From contig NZ_BSDY01000005.1 of assembly GCF_027925155.1 (NCBI RefSeq), forward strand, positions 186,001 through 250,000: 64,000 nucleotides of DNA, read 5' to 3'. This DNA is from Propionigenium maris DSM 9537. Its GTDB lineage: Bacteria > Fusobacteriota > Fusobacteriia > Fusobacteriales > Fusobacteriaceae. Below the pieces are notes generated by a model. The model did not search any database. It saw nothing but the letters and a program-made list of their open reading frames with translations, and was not told the DNA's origin. Positions within the stretch are counted from its first letter, which is position 1, and every line of letters starts with the position of its first letter. The position numbers and the translations under genes were made by a program. Shown here piece after piece: positions 50,410 to 58,032 of the stretch.

Positions 50410-52371
50410 ATGAGAGATTTGGATTACTTAAGGCTCCTGGGAAAGCAGTATCAGACTATTGGAGATGTCACTACAGAGATAATAAATCTTAAGGCGATAC
50501 TTAACCTTCCAAAGGGGACTGAACACTTTTTGACGGATATACACGGGGAGTATGAAGCTTTCACCCATCACCTGAGGACAGCCTCAGGGGTATTGAAGTT
50601 TAAAGTGGATGATATTTTTGGATTCTCCATGTCACAGGAGGACAAGATAAACTTTACAACACTTATCTTCTATCCAGAGGAAAAGATAAAGCAGGTAAAG
50701 GAAATAGAGGAGAATATGAAGGACTGGTACAGGGTAAATATGTACAGGCTTATCTCTATATGTAAGGTTGTTTCCTCAAAGTATACGAGATCTAAGGTAA
50801 GAAAGGCTCTGCCTAAGGATTTTTCCTACATCCTTGAGGAGCTTCTAAACCTGGAATCTACACAGTTAAATAAGGAAGACTACTACCACCAGATAATAAA
50901 CACGATAATTGAACTTGAAAGATCCGATGAGTTTATAGTGGCTATATCCAAGGTTATTCAGAGACTGGCTGTGGACAAGCTACACATCATAGGGGATGTC
51001 TACGATAGAGGTTATGGAGCTCACCTGGTAATGGATGAACTCATGAAGCATCACAATGTGGATATTCAGTGGGGGAACCACGATATCCTGTGGATGGGAG
51101 CTGCCCTTGGGCATCCTATAATGGTAGCTACAGCTATCAGAATCTCCCTGAGATATGGTAACCTGGAGAGTCTGGAGGAGGGGTATGGAATAAACATGCT
51201 TCCCCTTGGATCCCTTGCCATGAGAGAGTATGGGAGCGATTCCTGCAAGGAGTTTATACCTAAGCTGAGTCAGGAGCAGTTCTACAGCGAGAAGGACAAG
51301 GAGCTTATTGCAAAGATGCATAAGGCCATAGCCATCATACAGTTTAAGCTTGAAGGGGGAGCTATTCCCAAGAGAAAAGAGTTTGGGATGGATGACAGGA
51401 TGCTCCTTCACAAGATCGACTATGAGAAGGGAACTATCAATATAGAGGGGAAGGACTATAAGCTTACCAGCAACAGCTTTCCTACAGTAGATCCCAAGGA
51501 TCCATATAAGCTGACCAAGGAGGAGGAGGAGGTAGTTAAAAAGCTGACCTTCTACTTTAAAAACAGCGAGAAGCTTCAAAAGCATATGCACTTCTTCTAC
51601 ACAAATGGTTCCCTCTATCTGAACTACAACGGAAACCTTCTCTACCATGGTTGCCTTGTGCTAGATGAGATGGGGGAGTACAAGCCCTTTGAGATAGACG
51701 GGAAGAAGTATATGGGAAGGGAGCTTCTGGATAAATTTGAGCAGCTTGTGAGAAAGGCTTACTTTACAAAGGATATCTACTCAGTAGACTGGTTATGGTA
51801 TCTGTGGGCTGGAAAGAAGTCTCCTATGTTTGCAAAGAGTAAGATGGCTACCTTTGAAAGATACTTCCTCAAGGAGAAGGCACTTCACAAGGAGGCACTG
51901 AACCCTTACTTCTACCTGAGAGACAGGGAGGATATATGCCAGAAGATCCTCAAGGACTTCGACCTTGACCCAGAAACAGGTCATATAATCAACGGTCACA
52001 CCCCTGTAGAGGAAAAAAACGGGGAAAGTCCTATAAAGGCAGGGGGAAGACTTCTAGTAATCGACGGAGGATTCTCCAGAGCATACCAGCCAAAGACCGG
52101 AATTGCAGGTTACACCCTTATCTACAACTCGTGGGGACTGAGACTTGTATCCCACAAGCCCTTCACCTCAATTGAAAAAGCAGTTAGGGAAGGGGTAGAG
52201 ATAAAATCCAGTATGAGAGTATTGGAGAAGACCAACAGAAAAACTGTAGCAGATACAGATATTGGAAGGGAGCTCAAGGATCAGATACAGGACCTCAGAT
52301 CTCTTCTGGCTGCCTATAGAAATGGTACAGTAAAGGAAAAAATATCTAAACCAAATGAAAACTGCCTTTAG
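50410..52371 (+). CDS. fbp: Fructose-1,6-bisphosphatase class 3
   Basis: A 653-residue gluconeogenic enzyme hydrolysing fructose-1,6-bisphosphate to fructose-6-phosphate. It is the class III, metallophosphoesterase-like type found in Firmicutes and relatives. Metal and phosphate motifs are FLTDIHGEYEAF (near residue 41), HIIGDVYDRGYGAH, WGNHDILWMGAA, and GHIINGHTPVEEKNGESP with IDGGFSRAYQ late in the chain. The length matches the class. It is a single gene with its own promoter and terminator. Confidence 0.96.
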   Translation: MRDLDYLRLLGKQYQTIGDVTTEIINLKAILNLPKGTEHFLTDIHGEYEAFTHHLRTASGVLKFKVDDIFGFSMSQEDKINFTTLIFYPEEKIKQVKEIEENMKDWYRVNMYRLISICKVVSSKYTRSKVRKALPKDFSYILEELLNLESTQLNKEDYYHQIINTIIELERSDEFIVAISKVIQRLAVDKLHIIGDVYDRGYGAHLVMDELMKHHNVDIQWGNHDILWMGAALGHPIMVATAIRISLRYGNLESLEEGYGINMLPLGSLAMREYGSDSCKEFIPKLSQEQFYSEKDKELIAKMHKAIAIIQFKLEGGAIPKRKEFGMDDRMLLHKIDYEKGTINIEGKDYKLTSNSFPTVDPKDPYKLTKEEEEVVKKLTFYFKNSEKLQKHMHFFYTNGSLYLNYNGNLLYHGCLVLDEMGEYKPFEIDGKKYMGRELLDKFEQLVRKAYFTKDIYSVDWLWYLWAGKKSPMFAKSKMATFERYFLKEKALHKEALNPYFYLRDREDICQKILKDFDLDPETGHIINGHTPVEEKNGESPIKAGGRLLVIDGGFSRAYQPKTGIAGYTLIYNSWGLRLVSHKPFTSIEKAVREGVEIKSSMRVLEKTNRKTVADTDIGRELKDQIQDLRSLLAAYRNGTVKEKISKPNENCL

Positions 52372-52384
52372 GGGCAGTTTTTCT
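52359..52384 (+). terminator. Intrinsic terminator after fbp
   Basis: An 8-bp stem (AAACTGCC / GGCAGTTT) with a 6-base loop and T run; it includes the fbp stop codon. Confidence 0.88.
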
Positions 52385-52437
52385 ATATAAAAGGAAGCCC
52401 CCAACTTTTAGAGTAAGTGTTTTTAAGGGGTGATATT

Positions 52438-53190
52438 ATGATGGTAGAGGCACTTTACTATACAGGAAGGGGAAGGATAAGGGAGAAAAATGAGGACAGC
52501 CTTGTTGTGGGGGATATAATCTTCAACAGGGGCGAGCTAGAAGAGGTAAGGAGCAGGATTCTGGAGGGAGAGGGACTCATCTTTGCAGTGGCCGACGGTA
52601 TGGGAGGCTACCCCGGAGGAGAGGTTGCCAGCGGAGTAATAGTTAATGAGCTGAGAAGGGAGAAGGACTCTATAGGAAGAGCCCTGGAAAGAGCCAGGAT
52701 GAGGATGAGGGAGATAGGCCTTGAAAATAAGGTTCTCTCTCATATGGGCAGCGTAGTGTCTGGAATATTCCTAGAGGATAAGACGGTGAAGATATTCAAT
52801 GTGGGAGACAGCAGGACCTACCTCTACAGGGATTCCCTGAAGCAGATGACCGAGGATGACTCCTATGTATGGGAGCTTCTTGCAGGGAAGGGACTGTCTC
52901 CAGGGGAGCTTCACGAGGAGATAAGACACCACTATAAAAAGAATATCGTGACCTCAGCTCTTACTGGTGAGCGGGGAAGGTATAACCTTGCAGAGAAGAG
53001 GATGGAGGCAGAGGTAGGGGACAGATTCCTCATTTGTTCCGACGGACTGTGGGAGGAGATGGAGTACTCCTTCATAGAGGAGTGTCTGGAAATGGAGGGT
53101 TTAAAGGGAGCCAGAAGGCTTCTGGAGAGGGCAAATATAGAGGCAAGGGACAATATATCCTTTATCATAGTTGAAATAAAATCCAAATAA
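52438..53190 (+). CDS. PP2C-type protein serine/threonine phosphatase
   Basis: A cytoplasmic phosphatase of about 250 residues. Metal-binding motifs are present: REKNEDS near the N-terminus, ADGMGGYPGGEVAS, FNVGDSRTYLYR, LICSDGLWEEM and RDNISFIIVE. It would remove phosphate from Ser/Thr of target proteins. No PASTA or Hanks kinase gene is next to it. Two adjacent ATGs (52438, 52441) fit the AAGGGGTGAT ribosome site; the first is given. map follows 41 bp on. Confidence 0.92.
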   Translation: MMVEALYYTGRGRIREKNEDSLVVGDIIFNRGELEEVRSRILEGEGLIFAVADGMGGYPGGEVASGVIVNELRREKDSIGRALERARMRMREIGLENKVLSHMGSVVSGIFLEDKTVKIFNVGDSRTYLYRDSLKQMTEDDSYVWELLAGKGLSPGELHEEIRHHYKKNIVTSALTGERGRYNLAEKRMEAEVGDRFLICSDGLWEEMEYSFIEECLEMEGLKGARRLLERANIEARDNISFIIVEIKSK

Positions 53191-53231
53191 TTGTATACTT
53201 GTAAAGTAAAGAAAGAAATAGGAGGATAAAG

Positions 53232-53978
53232 TTGATTATAACTAAGAGTAAAAAAGAGATAGAGGTAATGAGAGAAGCAGGAAGGATAGTGGCAGAGTGC
53301 CATGACCTCCTGAAGGATGCAGTGAAGCCCGGGGTAACAACTATGGAGCTGGATATGCTGGTGGAGAAGCACATAAGAAGCAGGGGAGCAACTCCAAGCT
53401 TTAAGGGGTACCACGGGTTCCCGTCATCTATATGTTCTTCGCCAAACGACGTTATATGCCACGGGATGCCAGACGACAAGCCCCTTAAAGATGGGGATGT
53501 AATTACAATAGATATAGGAGCCTACAAGGGAGGATACCACGGAGATTCAGCATGGACCTATGCTGTGGGAGAGGTGTCTCAGGAGATAAAGACCCTTATG
53601 GAGGATACCCTGGAATCCCTTATGAGGGCAATATCTGTAGCTGTAGAGGGAAATACAGTTGGAGATCTGGGACATGCCATAGAGGAGTATATCAAGCCTA
53701 AGGGATATGGAATTGTTGTTGAATTTGCAGGACACGGGGTAGGAAGAAACCTATGGGAAGCGCCAGAGATAGTTCACAAGGGAAGACCTGGTACAGGGCC
53801 TAAGCTGAAAAATGGAATGACCATAGCCATCGAACCTATGATAACCCTGGGGACGTGGAAGTCTAAGATAGAGGCTGACGGATGGACAGCTAGAACTACA
53901 GACGGAAGTATATGCGTACAGTATGAGCATACCATTGCCATAACAGAGGACGGACCACAGATCCTTACACAACTTTAA
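53232..53978 (+). CDS. map: Methionine aminopeptidase, type I
   Basis: A 248-residue metalloenzyme that removes the initiator methionine. It has the type I N-terminus (IEVMREAGRIVAECHDLL) without an SH3-like extension, CHGMPDDKPLKDGDVITIDI with metal ligand Asp, YHGDSAWTYAVG, FAGHGVGRNLWEAPEI with His, and IEPMITLG and QYEHTIAIT with the glutamates. It starts at TTG behind GGAGG. Confidence 0.96.
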   Translation: MIITKSKKEIEVMREAGRIVAECHDLLKDAVKPGVTTMELDMLVEKHIRSRGATPSFKGYHGFPSSICSSPNDVICHGMPDDKPLKDGDVITIDIGAYKGGYHGDSAWTYAVGEVSQEIKTLMEDTLESLMRAISVAVEGNTVGDLGHAIEEYIKPKGYGIVVEFAGHGVGRNLWEAPEIVHKGRPGTGPKLKNGMTIAIEPMITLGTWKSKIEADGWTARTTDGSICVQYEHTIAITEDGPQILTQL

Positions 53979-53984
53979 ATTAAA

Positions 53985-54109
53985 AGGAGCACACCTAGTT
54001 GGTGTGCCCCTTTTTTATTGTTAAAGAAAGTATAGAATTTATAAAATATTTACCTGAACAAATCAGTGTTACAACTGATTATCAGGATGCAACGTAACGT
54101 TGCTCCTTT
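53985..54109 (+). repeat. Double-terminator intergenic module, copy B
   Basis: A terminator for map (AGG-GCACACC / GGTGTGC-CCT, then six T, ending 54016) is followed by the same spacer as copy A (TTATTGTTAAAGAAAG, then TATAGAATTTATAAAA), a small AATCAG/CTGATT hairpin and finally AGGA-GCAACG-TAA-CGTTGC-TCCT with TTT (54085-54109). Copies A and B are nearly identical over about 30 bases of spacer. The end lies directly against the stop of the convergent LPP20-type gene. Confidence 0.7.
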
Positions 54110-54111
54110 AT

Positions 54112-55101
54112 TTAAAATGAAAAGCTGTCCTTAAGCTCCTCTTCCTCTCTTGTGAAAAGGTTATTTACAGCCTTATACATAGCGCTCTTTCTTGAATTAA
54201 AGTCATATGCCTTGGCATCTGAAGTCTTGTTTATGAGGTACCCCTCTATATTCTTGTCTTTGGCAGTTATTGTAACATTGATGGAAGCCTCATACTTCTC
54301 TCCGATAATCTCCTTGTTGTTGTAGGTTACCGGATCTGTAAGGTCGATATAGTAGGAGTTTACATTTACATTGAAGAGGGTATTTACATCCTCGTTCATC
54401 TCCTTAGCTATAACCAGCCTTGTTGAGGAGTTCTTGGAAAGGGTGCTTATAAGGTTATCCACCTTGTTTTTAATGTAGTCATAGGCTTCGCTAGGATAGT
54501 CACCAGTAAGGGTAACCAGCATAACCTTAGGTGCATTGAGGATATTGTCGATCCTTGCTATCCTTCCCTCTATATCTCCCCTTGTGTAGTTAACTGAGAA
54601 GTTCTTCTCACTTCCTAGGATCATAGCGATGCTGCTGTATCCCTCAAAGTAATCCAGATCGTTTAGACTCTTCTGGAGAAGCTCCTTCTTACCCTGAAGG
54701 GTTTCAGTGGACTCCGACTTCCTTACGTTAAGATTAACGTAGTTTTTATGCTTCTCAGCTCTGTCTTCATATAGACCTAGCTTATCCTCGTCGATCTGGG
54801 CGATAACTCTGTACTTCTTTCTGAGGAAGTACTTCTTTGTCTTATACTCCACTCCCAGAAGGTCGGTTTTGGAAACAAGGTTGATACTGCTTATGATATC
54901 CTCCTTGGTCTCTCCATTGGTAAGGGCCTTTTCACTTGTATATGTACTCTCTACACGAACCCTTATCTGCTGGGATAGGTCGTTTAAGGCACTGTTTCTG
55001 GCCTCTTCAGAGGTTTTTCCATAGCCTGTTCCCTCAAGCCCCTTGGCCATGGAAACCACTGTAACTGCAACTAATAGTAAAAGTGTCAATATTTTCTTCA
55101 T
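54112..55101 (-). CDS. Exported LPP20-like repeat protein
   Basis: A 329-residue periplasmic or surface protein with a signal peptide (ILTLLLLVAVTVVSMA) and no lipobox. The region GTGYGKTSEEARNSALNDLSQ resembles the LPP20 domain of the neighbouring lipoprotein, then comes a long alpha/beta region with no clear family. It is the second gene of a two-gene minus-strand operon with the LPP20 lipoprotein 27 bp upstream. A TTG at 55110 is in frame, but AAGGAG is 10 bases from the ATG at 55101. The function is unknown. Confidence 0.75.
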   Translation of the reverse strand: MKKILTLLLLVAVTVVSMAKGLEGTGYGKTSEEARNSALNDLSQQIRVRVESTYTSEKALTNGETKEDIISSINLVSKTDLLGVEYKTKKYFLRKKYRVIAQIDEDKLGLYEDRAEKHKNYVNLNVRKSESTETLQGKKELLQKSLNDLDYFEGYSSIAMILGSEKNFSVNYTRGDIEGRIARIDNILNAPKVMLVTLTGDYPSEAYDYIKNKVDNLISTLSKNSSTRLVIAKEMNEDVNTLFNVNVNSYYIDLTDPVTYNNKEIIGEKYEASINVTITAKDKNIEGYLINKTSDAKAYDFNSRKSAMYKAVNNLFTREEEELKDSFSF

Positions 55102-55128
55102 ATTACTCAACTCCTTAGTAAAAAGATT

Positions 55129-55659
55129 CTAGTTAAAAAAGTTTTCCAGCTCCTGACGTAGCTCATCCTGGGACTTCTCAGACTTGAGTTCCTCAAGGTC
55201 CTCATCGTCCATCTCCTCCATAGCTTCCACAGTACCGTTAATAATGTTTTCATTATCAACTACCATGAGAACGAAGAGCTCTCCCTCTGGACTCTCCCAG
55301 GTCTTTTCAAGCCTGGAACCTGTAATATCCTCGGAGACAACATCCTGGTAGACCTCTTCTACCACTTTATCCACAGCGGCATTTTGATCTATTCCGCTCT
55401 TTGCCACATAGGATTTAATAGTAGAGTTAACCTTTATTCCGATCTGTCTTGCAAGGTCGGCTCTGGCATTGGCCATGGCTTCCTTTCTGGCAAAGTCAAA
55501 GCCAAGCTCCGTTATCTTGGCAGATCCAACACCTGCAATTCCTCCTTCATAGGTAGGAGAGGTAACCCAGTCAGGGTACTTTTCAGTCTGAGTGTAGTCC
55601 ACCTTGGAACAAGCTGTGACTAATATCAGGGTGATAAACATAAGTATTATTTTTTTCAT
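55129..55659 (-). CDS. LPP20 family lipoprotein
   Basis: A lipoprotein of about 176 residues with lipobox LVTAC (Cys near 17) and the LPP20 core: YPDWVTSPTYEGGIAGVG, then FDFARKEAMANARADLARQI, SKLEK-like and EGELFVLMVVDNE blocks. LPP20 is an outer-membrane lipoprotein first described in Helicobacter; its activity is not established. It heads the operon with the LPP20-like protein. Starts at 55665 (GTG) and 55659 (ATG) are both possible; the ATG gives the usual MKK beginning. Confidence 0.85.
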   Translation of the reverse strand: MKKIILMFITLILVTACSKVDYTQTEKYPDWVTSPTYEGGIAGVGSAKITELGFDFARKEAMANARADLARQIGIKVNSTIKSYVAKSGIDQNAAVDKVVEEVYQDVVSEDITGSRLEKTWESPEGELFVLMVVDNENIINGTVEAMEEMDDEDLEELKSEKSQDELRQELENFFN

Positions 55660-55690
55660 ATCCACTTAAACCCCTTTCTTTTTATTTTGA

Positions 55691-55720
55691 ATTATACTTA
55701 AATTCTCGAAGTAAAGTCAA
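55691..55720 (-). promoter_or_regulatory. Promoter of the LPP20 operon
   Basis: On the minus strand TTGACT (55720-55715), an 18-base spacer and TATAAT (55696-55691). Confidence 0.7.
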
Positions 55721-55737
55721 TAAAATCCCCATAATAA

Positions 55738-55767
55738 TTGCCTAAGAGAGTTTCTTTATGTTATAAT
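55738..55767 (+). promoter_or_regulatory. Promoter for mtnN and the operon behind it
   Basis: TTGCCT (55738-55743), an 18-base spacer and TATAAT (55762-55767), 57 bases ahead of mtnN. Confidence 0.65.
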
Positions 55768-55823
55768 TTTCAGTGGAATTATGCCAAAAAATAACAATGT
55801 TAGAGATATAGACGGAGGTAAAA

Positions 55824-56519
55824 ATGTTAATAGGAATAATTGGAGCAATGCACGAGGAGATAGTAGAGTTAAAATCTGTAATGGAGAACCTTACAGAGGA
55901 GAAGATAATAAACCTTACTTTCTATAAGGGACAGCTGAGAGGAAAGGATGTAGTTCTTGTAGAGGGAGGAATAGGAAAGGTAAATGCCAGCGTGTGTACA
56001 ACACTTCTTATAGATCACTTTAAGGTTGACCAGGTTATCTTTACAGGAGTAGCAGGGGGAGTAAATCCAGAGATCAAGGTAGGGGATATTGTAGTTTCAA
56101 CAGACCTTATAGAGCACGACTTCGACTGTACAGCCTTTGGAAGTGCCCACGGAGAGATCCCAAGAATGGAAACATCGACATTTAAGGCAGATGAGAGACT
56201 TGTGGAGATAGCTAAGGAAGTGGCTCTTGAGAAGTTTGAAGCTGAGAAGGTATGGGTAGGAAGGATCCTGAGTGGAGATCAGTTTATAGCTTCAGTGGAG
56301 AAGGTAAAGTGGCTAAACGACACATTTAATGCACAGTGTACAGAGATGGAGGGAGCAGCAGTAGCCCACGTATGCTATCTATTTAATACACCATTTGTGG
56401 TGCTTAGAGCTATCTCGGACAATGCGAACCACGATGCAGATATGGACTTTGCGGAATTTACAGTACTTGCAGCTAAGAACTCAAAGGAAATAGTAGAGGG
56501 AATGCTAGACAGAATATAG
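55824..56519 (+). CDS. mtnN: 5'-methylthioadenosine/S-adenosylhomocysteine nucleosidase
   Basis: A 231-residue cytoplasmic enzyme that cleaves adenine from methylthioadenosine and S-adenosylhomocysteine, serving methionine salvage and the activated methyl cycle. It starts MLIGIIGAMHEEIVEL with the catalytic Glu region, has GGIGKVNAS, FTGVAGG, the catalytic CTEMEGAAVAHVCYL and RAISDNA. It opens a long run of closely spaced genes (folC, a small membrane gene, hprK, yitT, folB, folK, nrnA). Confidence 0.96.
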   Translation: MLIGIIGAMHEEIVELKSVMENLTEEKIINLTFYKGQLRGKDVVLVEGGIGKVNASVCTTLLIDHFKVDQVIFTGVAGGVNPEIKVGDIVVSTDLIEHDFDCTAFGSAHGEIPRMETSTFKADERLVEIAKEVALEKFEAEKVWVGRILSGDQFIASVEKVKWLNDTFNAQCTEMEGAAVAHVCYLFNTPFVVLRAISDNANHDADMDFAEFTVLAAKNSKEIVEGMLDRI

Positions 56520-56530
56520 AGGTGAGTTGT

Positions 56531-57772
56531 GTGATAGATGAGAAGGTTGGAGTAGAGAAGGTTTTAGAGGAACTCTATAACTACTCTATGTTTGGAATAA
56601 AGCTGGGACTTGAAAATATAAAAAATATCTGTGAGGCTCTGGGAGAGCCTCAGAGGTCCTACAGAGTGATCCATATTGCCGGAACCAATGGAAAGGGATC
56701 TACAGCTACAACAATTGAAAGAGGCCTTATAGAGGCGGGGTATAAGGTAGGAAAGTTTACCTCTCCCCACATAGTGAGATTCAATGAAAGGATCCAGTTA
56801 AACGGTGTGGAGATATCCGATGAGAAGATCTGTGAATACTTCCTCAGGGTAAAGGAAGTTCTTGAGGAGAGAGAGATAAGGGGGACCTTCTTTGAGGTAA
56901 CCACAGCCATGATGTTTCTCTACTTTAAGGATGAAAATATAGACTTTCTGGTTCTGGAGACCGGAATGGGAGGGCGTTTCGATGCCACCAATATCGTGGA
57001 TTCCGAGATCGCTGTCATAACCAATATAAGTCTGGATCACACAGGCTTCCTGGGAGATGATATCTACACCATAGCCAAGGAGAAGGCAGGGATAATAAAA
57101 GCCGGATCCAAGGTAGTGGTTGGGGACAGCCAGGAGGATGTTGCAAGGGCCATAGAGGATGAAAAGGATGATTATACAGATGTACTGAAGAAGTATAGGG
57201 ATGTTAGCTACAGACTGGACACCAAAAACTATACTACAGAGATAGAGCTTCAGGGAAGAAAATACAGCTTCTCCCTCTTTGGGAACTATCAGGTAAACAA
57301 CTTCCTCTGTGCCTATGAGGTCCTTAAAACTCTAAATATATCCGAGGATGTTATTGAGAGAGCAGCTACCAAAGTTTCCTGGCCGGGAAGGTTTGAGGTT
57401 GCAGGAAGGGCACCCCTTCTCATCCTGGATGGAGCACACAATGTGGATGCTGCCAAAAGGCTCAGGGAAAATATAAACCTCTCCTACAGGGAGGATGAGG
57501 TAGTTGCCATAGTCTCTGTGTTAGAGGACAAGGATATCCAGGGAGTGATGGAGGAGATCAGAGGGTTTACAGATACTATCATCCTCACATCTCTAGCTGA
57601 TTTTAAGAGGGGCCTCAAGGGAGAGGATCTCCTAAAGTATACAGACAGCTTTCAGAGGGCAGTTGTCAGAGAGGATATAGATGAGGCATACAAAGAAGCT
57701 CTAAGCTTAGGTAAGGGGGCTGTAGTTGTATGCGGATCCTTCTATCTCTTGAGTAAGTTTAAGGGGAGGTAA
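56531..57772 (+). CDS. folC: Folylpolyglutamate/dihydrofolate synthase
   Basis: A 413-residue ATP-dependent ligase that adds glutamates to folate (and perhaps glutamate to dihydropteroate). Family motifs: FGIKLGLENI near the start, the P-loop HIAGTNGKGSTATT, FTSPHIVRFNERI, LETGMGGRFDATNIV, ITNISLDHTGFLG and ILDGAHNVDAAKRL. GAGGTG at 56519-56524 suits the GTG at 56531; a GTG at 56522 lacks a proper ribosome site. folB and folK are further along the same gene run. Confidence 0.93.
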   Translation: MIDEKVGVEKVLEELYNYSMFGIKLGLENIKNICEALGEPQRSYRVIHIAGTNGKGSTATTIERGLIEAGYKVGKFTSPHIVRFNERIQLNGVEISDEKICEYFLRVKEVLEEREIRGTFFEVTTAMMFLYFKDENIDFLVLETGMGGRFDATNIVDSEIAVITNISLDHTGFLGDDIYTIAKEKAGIIKAGSKVVVGDSQEDVARAIEDEKDDYTDVLKKYRDVSYRLDTKNYTTEIELQGRKYSFSLFGNYQVNNFLCAYEVLKTLNISEDVIERAATKVSWPGRFEVAGRAPLLILDGAHNVDAAKRLRENINLSYREDEVVAIVSVLEDKDIQGVMEEIRGFTDTIILTSLADFKRGLKGEDLLKYTDSFQRAVVREDIDEAYKEALSLGKGAVVVCGSFYLLSKFKGR

Positions 57773-57775
57773 CCT

Positions 57776-58009
57776 TTGAAAAAGGGAAGAATCTTAATAA
57801 GGCTAATCATGATAATATTTATGCTTGCCTTTCCCATATATCAGCTTCATATACTGATAAACCAGTACAGGGATACAAGAAGAGTTGATATTGAAAGGCG
57901 GGATAAACTTACAGAGGAGTTCAGGGATAGCTTTCTTGTGAGAAGGGAGGACTTCTACAAGGATAGAAGTTATCAGAAGGAATTTAAAAAACTTCAGGAG
58001 AAAAAATAG
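57776..58009 (+). CDS. Small bitopic membrane protein
   Basis: A 77-residue protein with one N-terminal membrane segment (about residues 6-28, ILIRLIMIIFMLAFPIYQL) and a very charged, probably helical tail rich in Arg, Lys, Glu and Asp. It starts at TTG, 4 bp after folC, behind GGGGAGG, and lies 24 bp before the double HPr kinase gene. No family is recognised. Confidence 0.65.
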   Translation: MKKGRILIRLIMIIFMLAFPIYQLHILINQYRDTRRVDIERRDKLTEEFRDSFLVRREDFYKDRSYQKEFKKLQEKK

Positions 58010-58032
58010 TCTTTTTCAAGGGGGAAGTTCAG

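Noticed and set aside
50980-51648. Minus-strand frame of 222 codons inside fbp
   Set aside because: Antisense shadow of a fully conserved class III fructose bisphosphatase.
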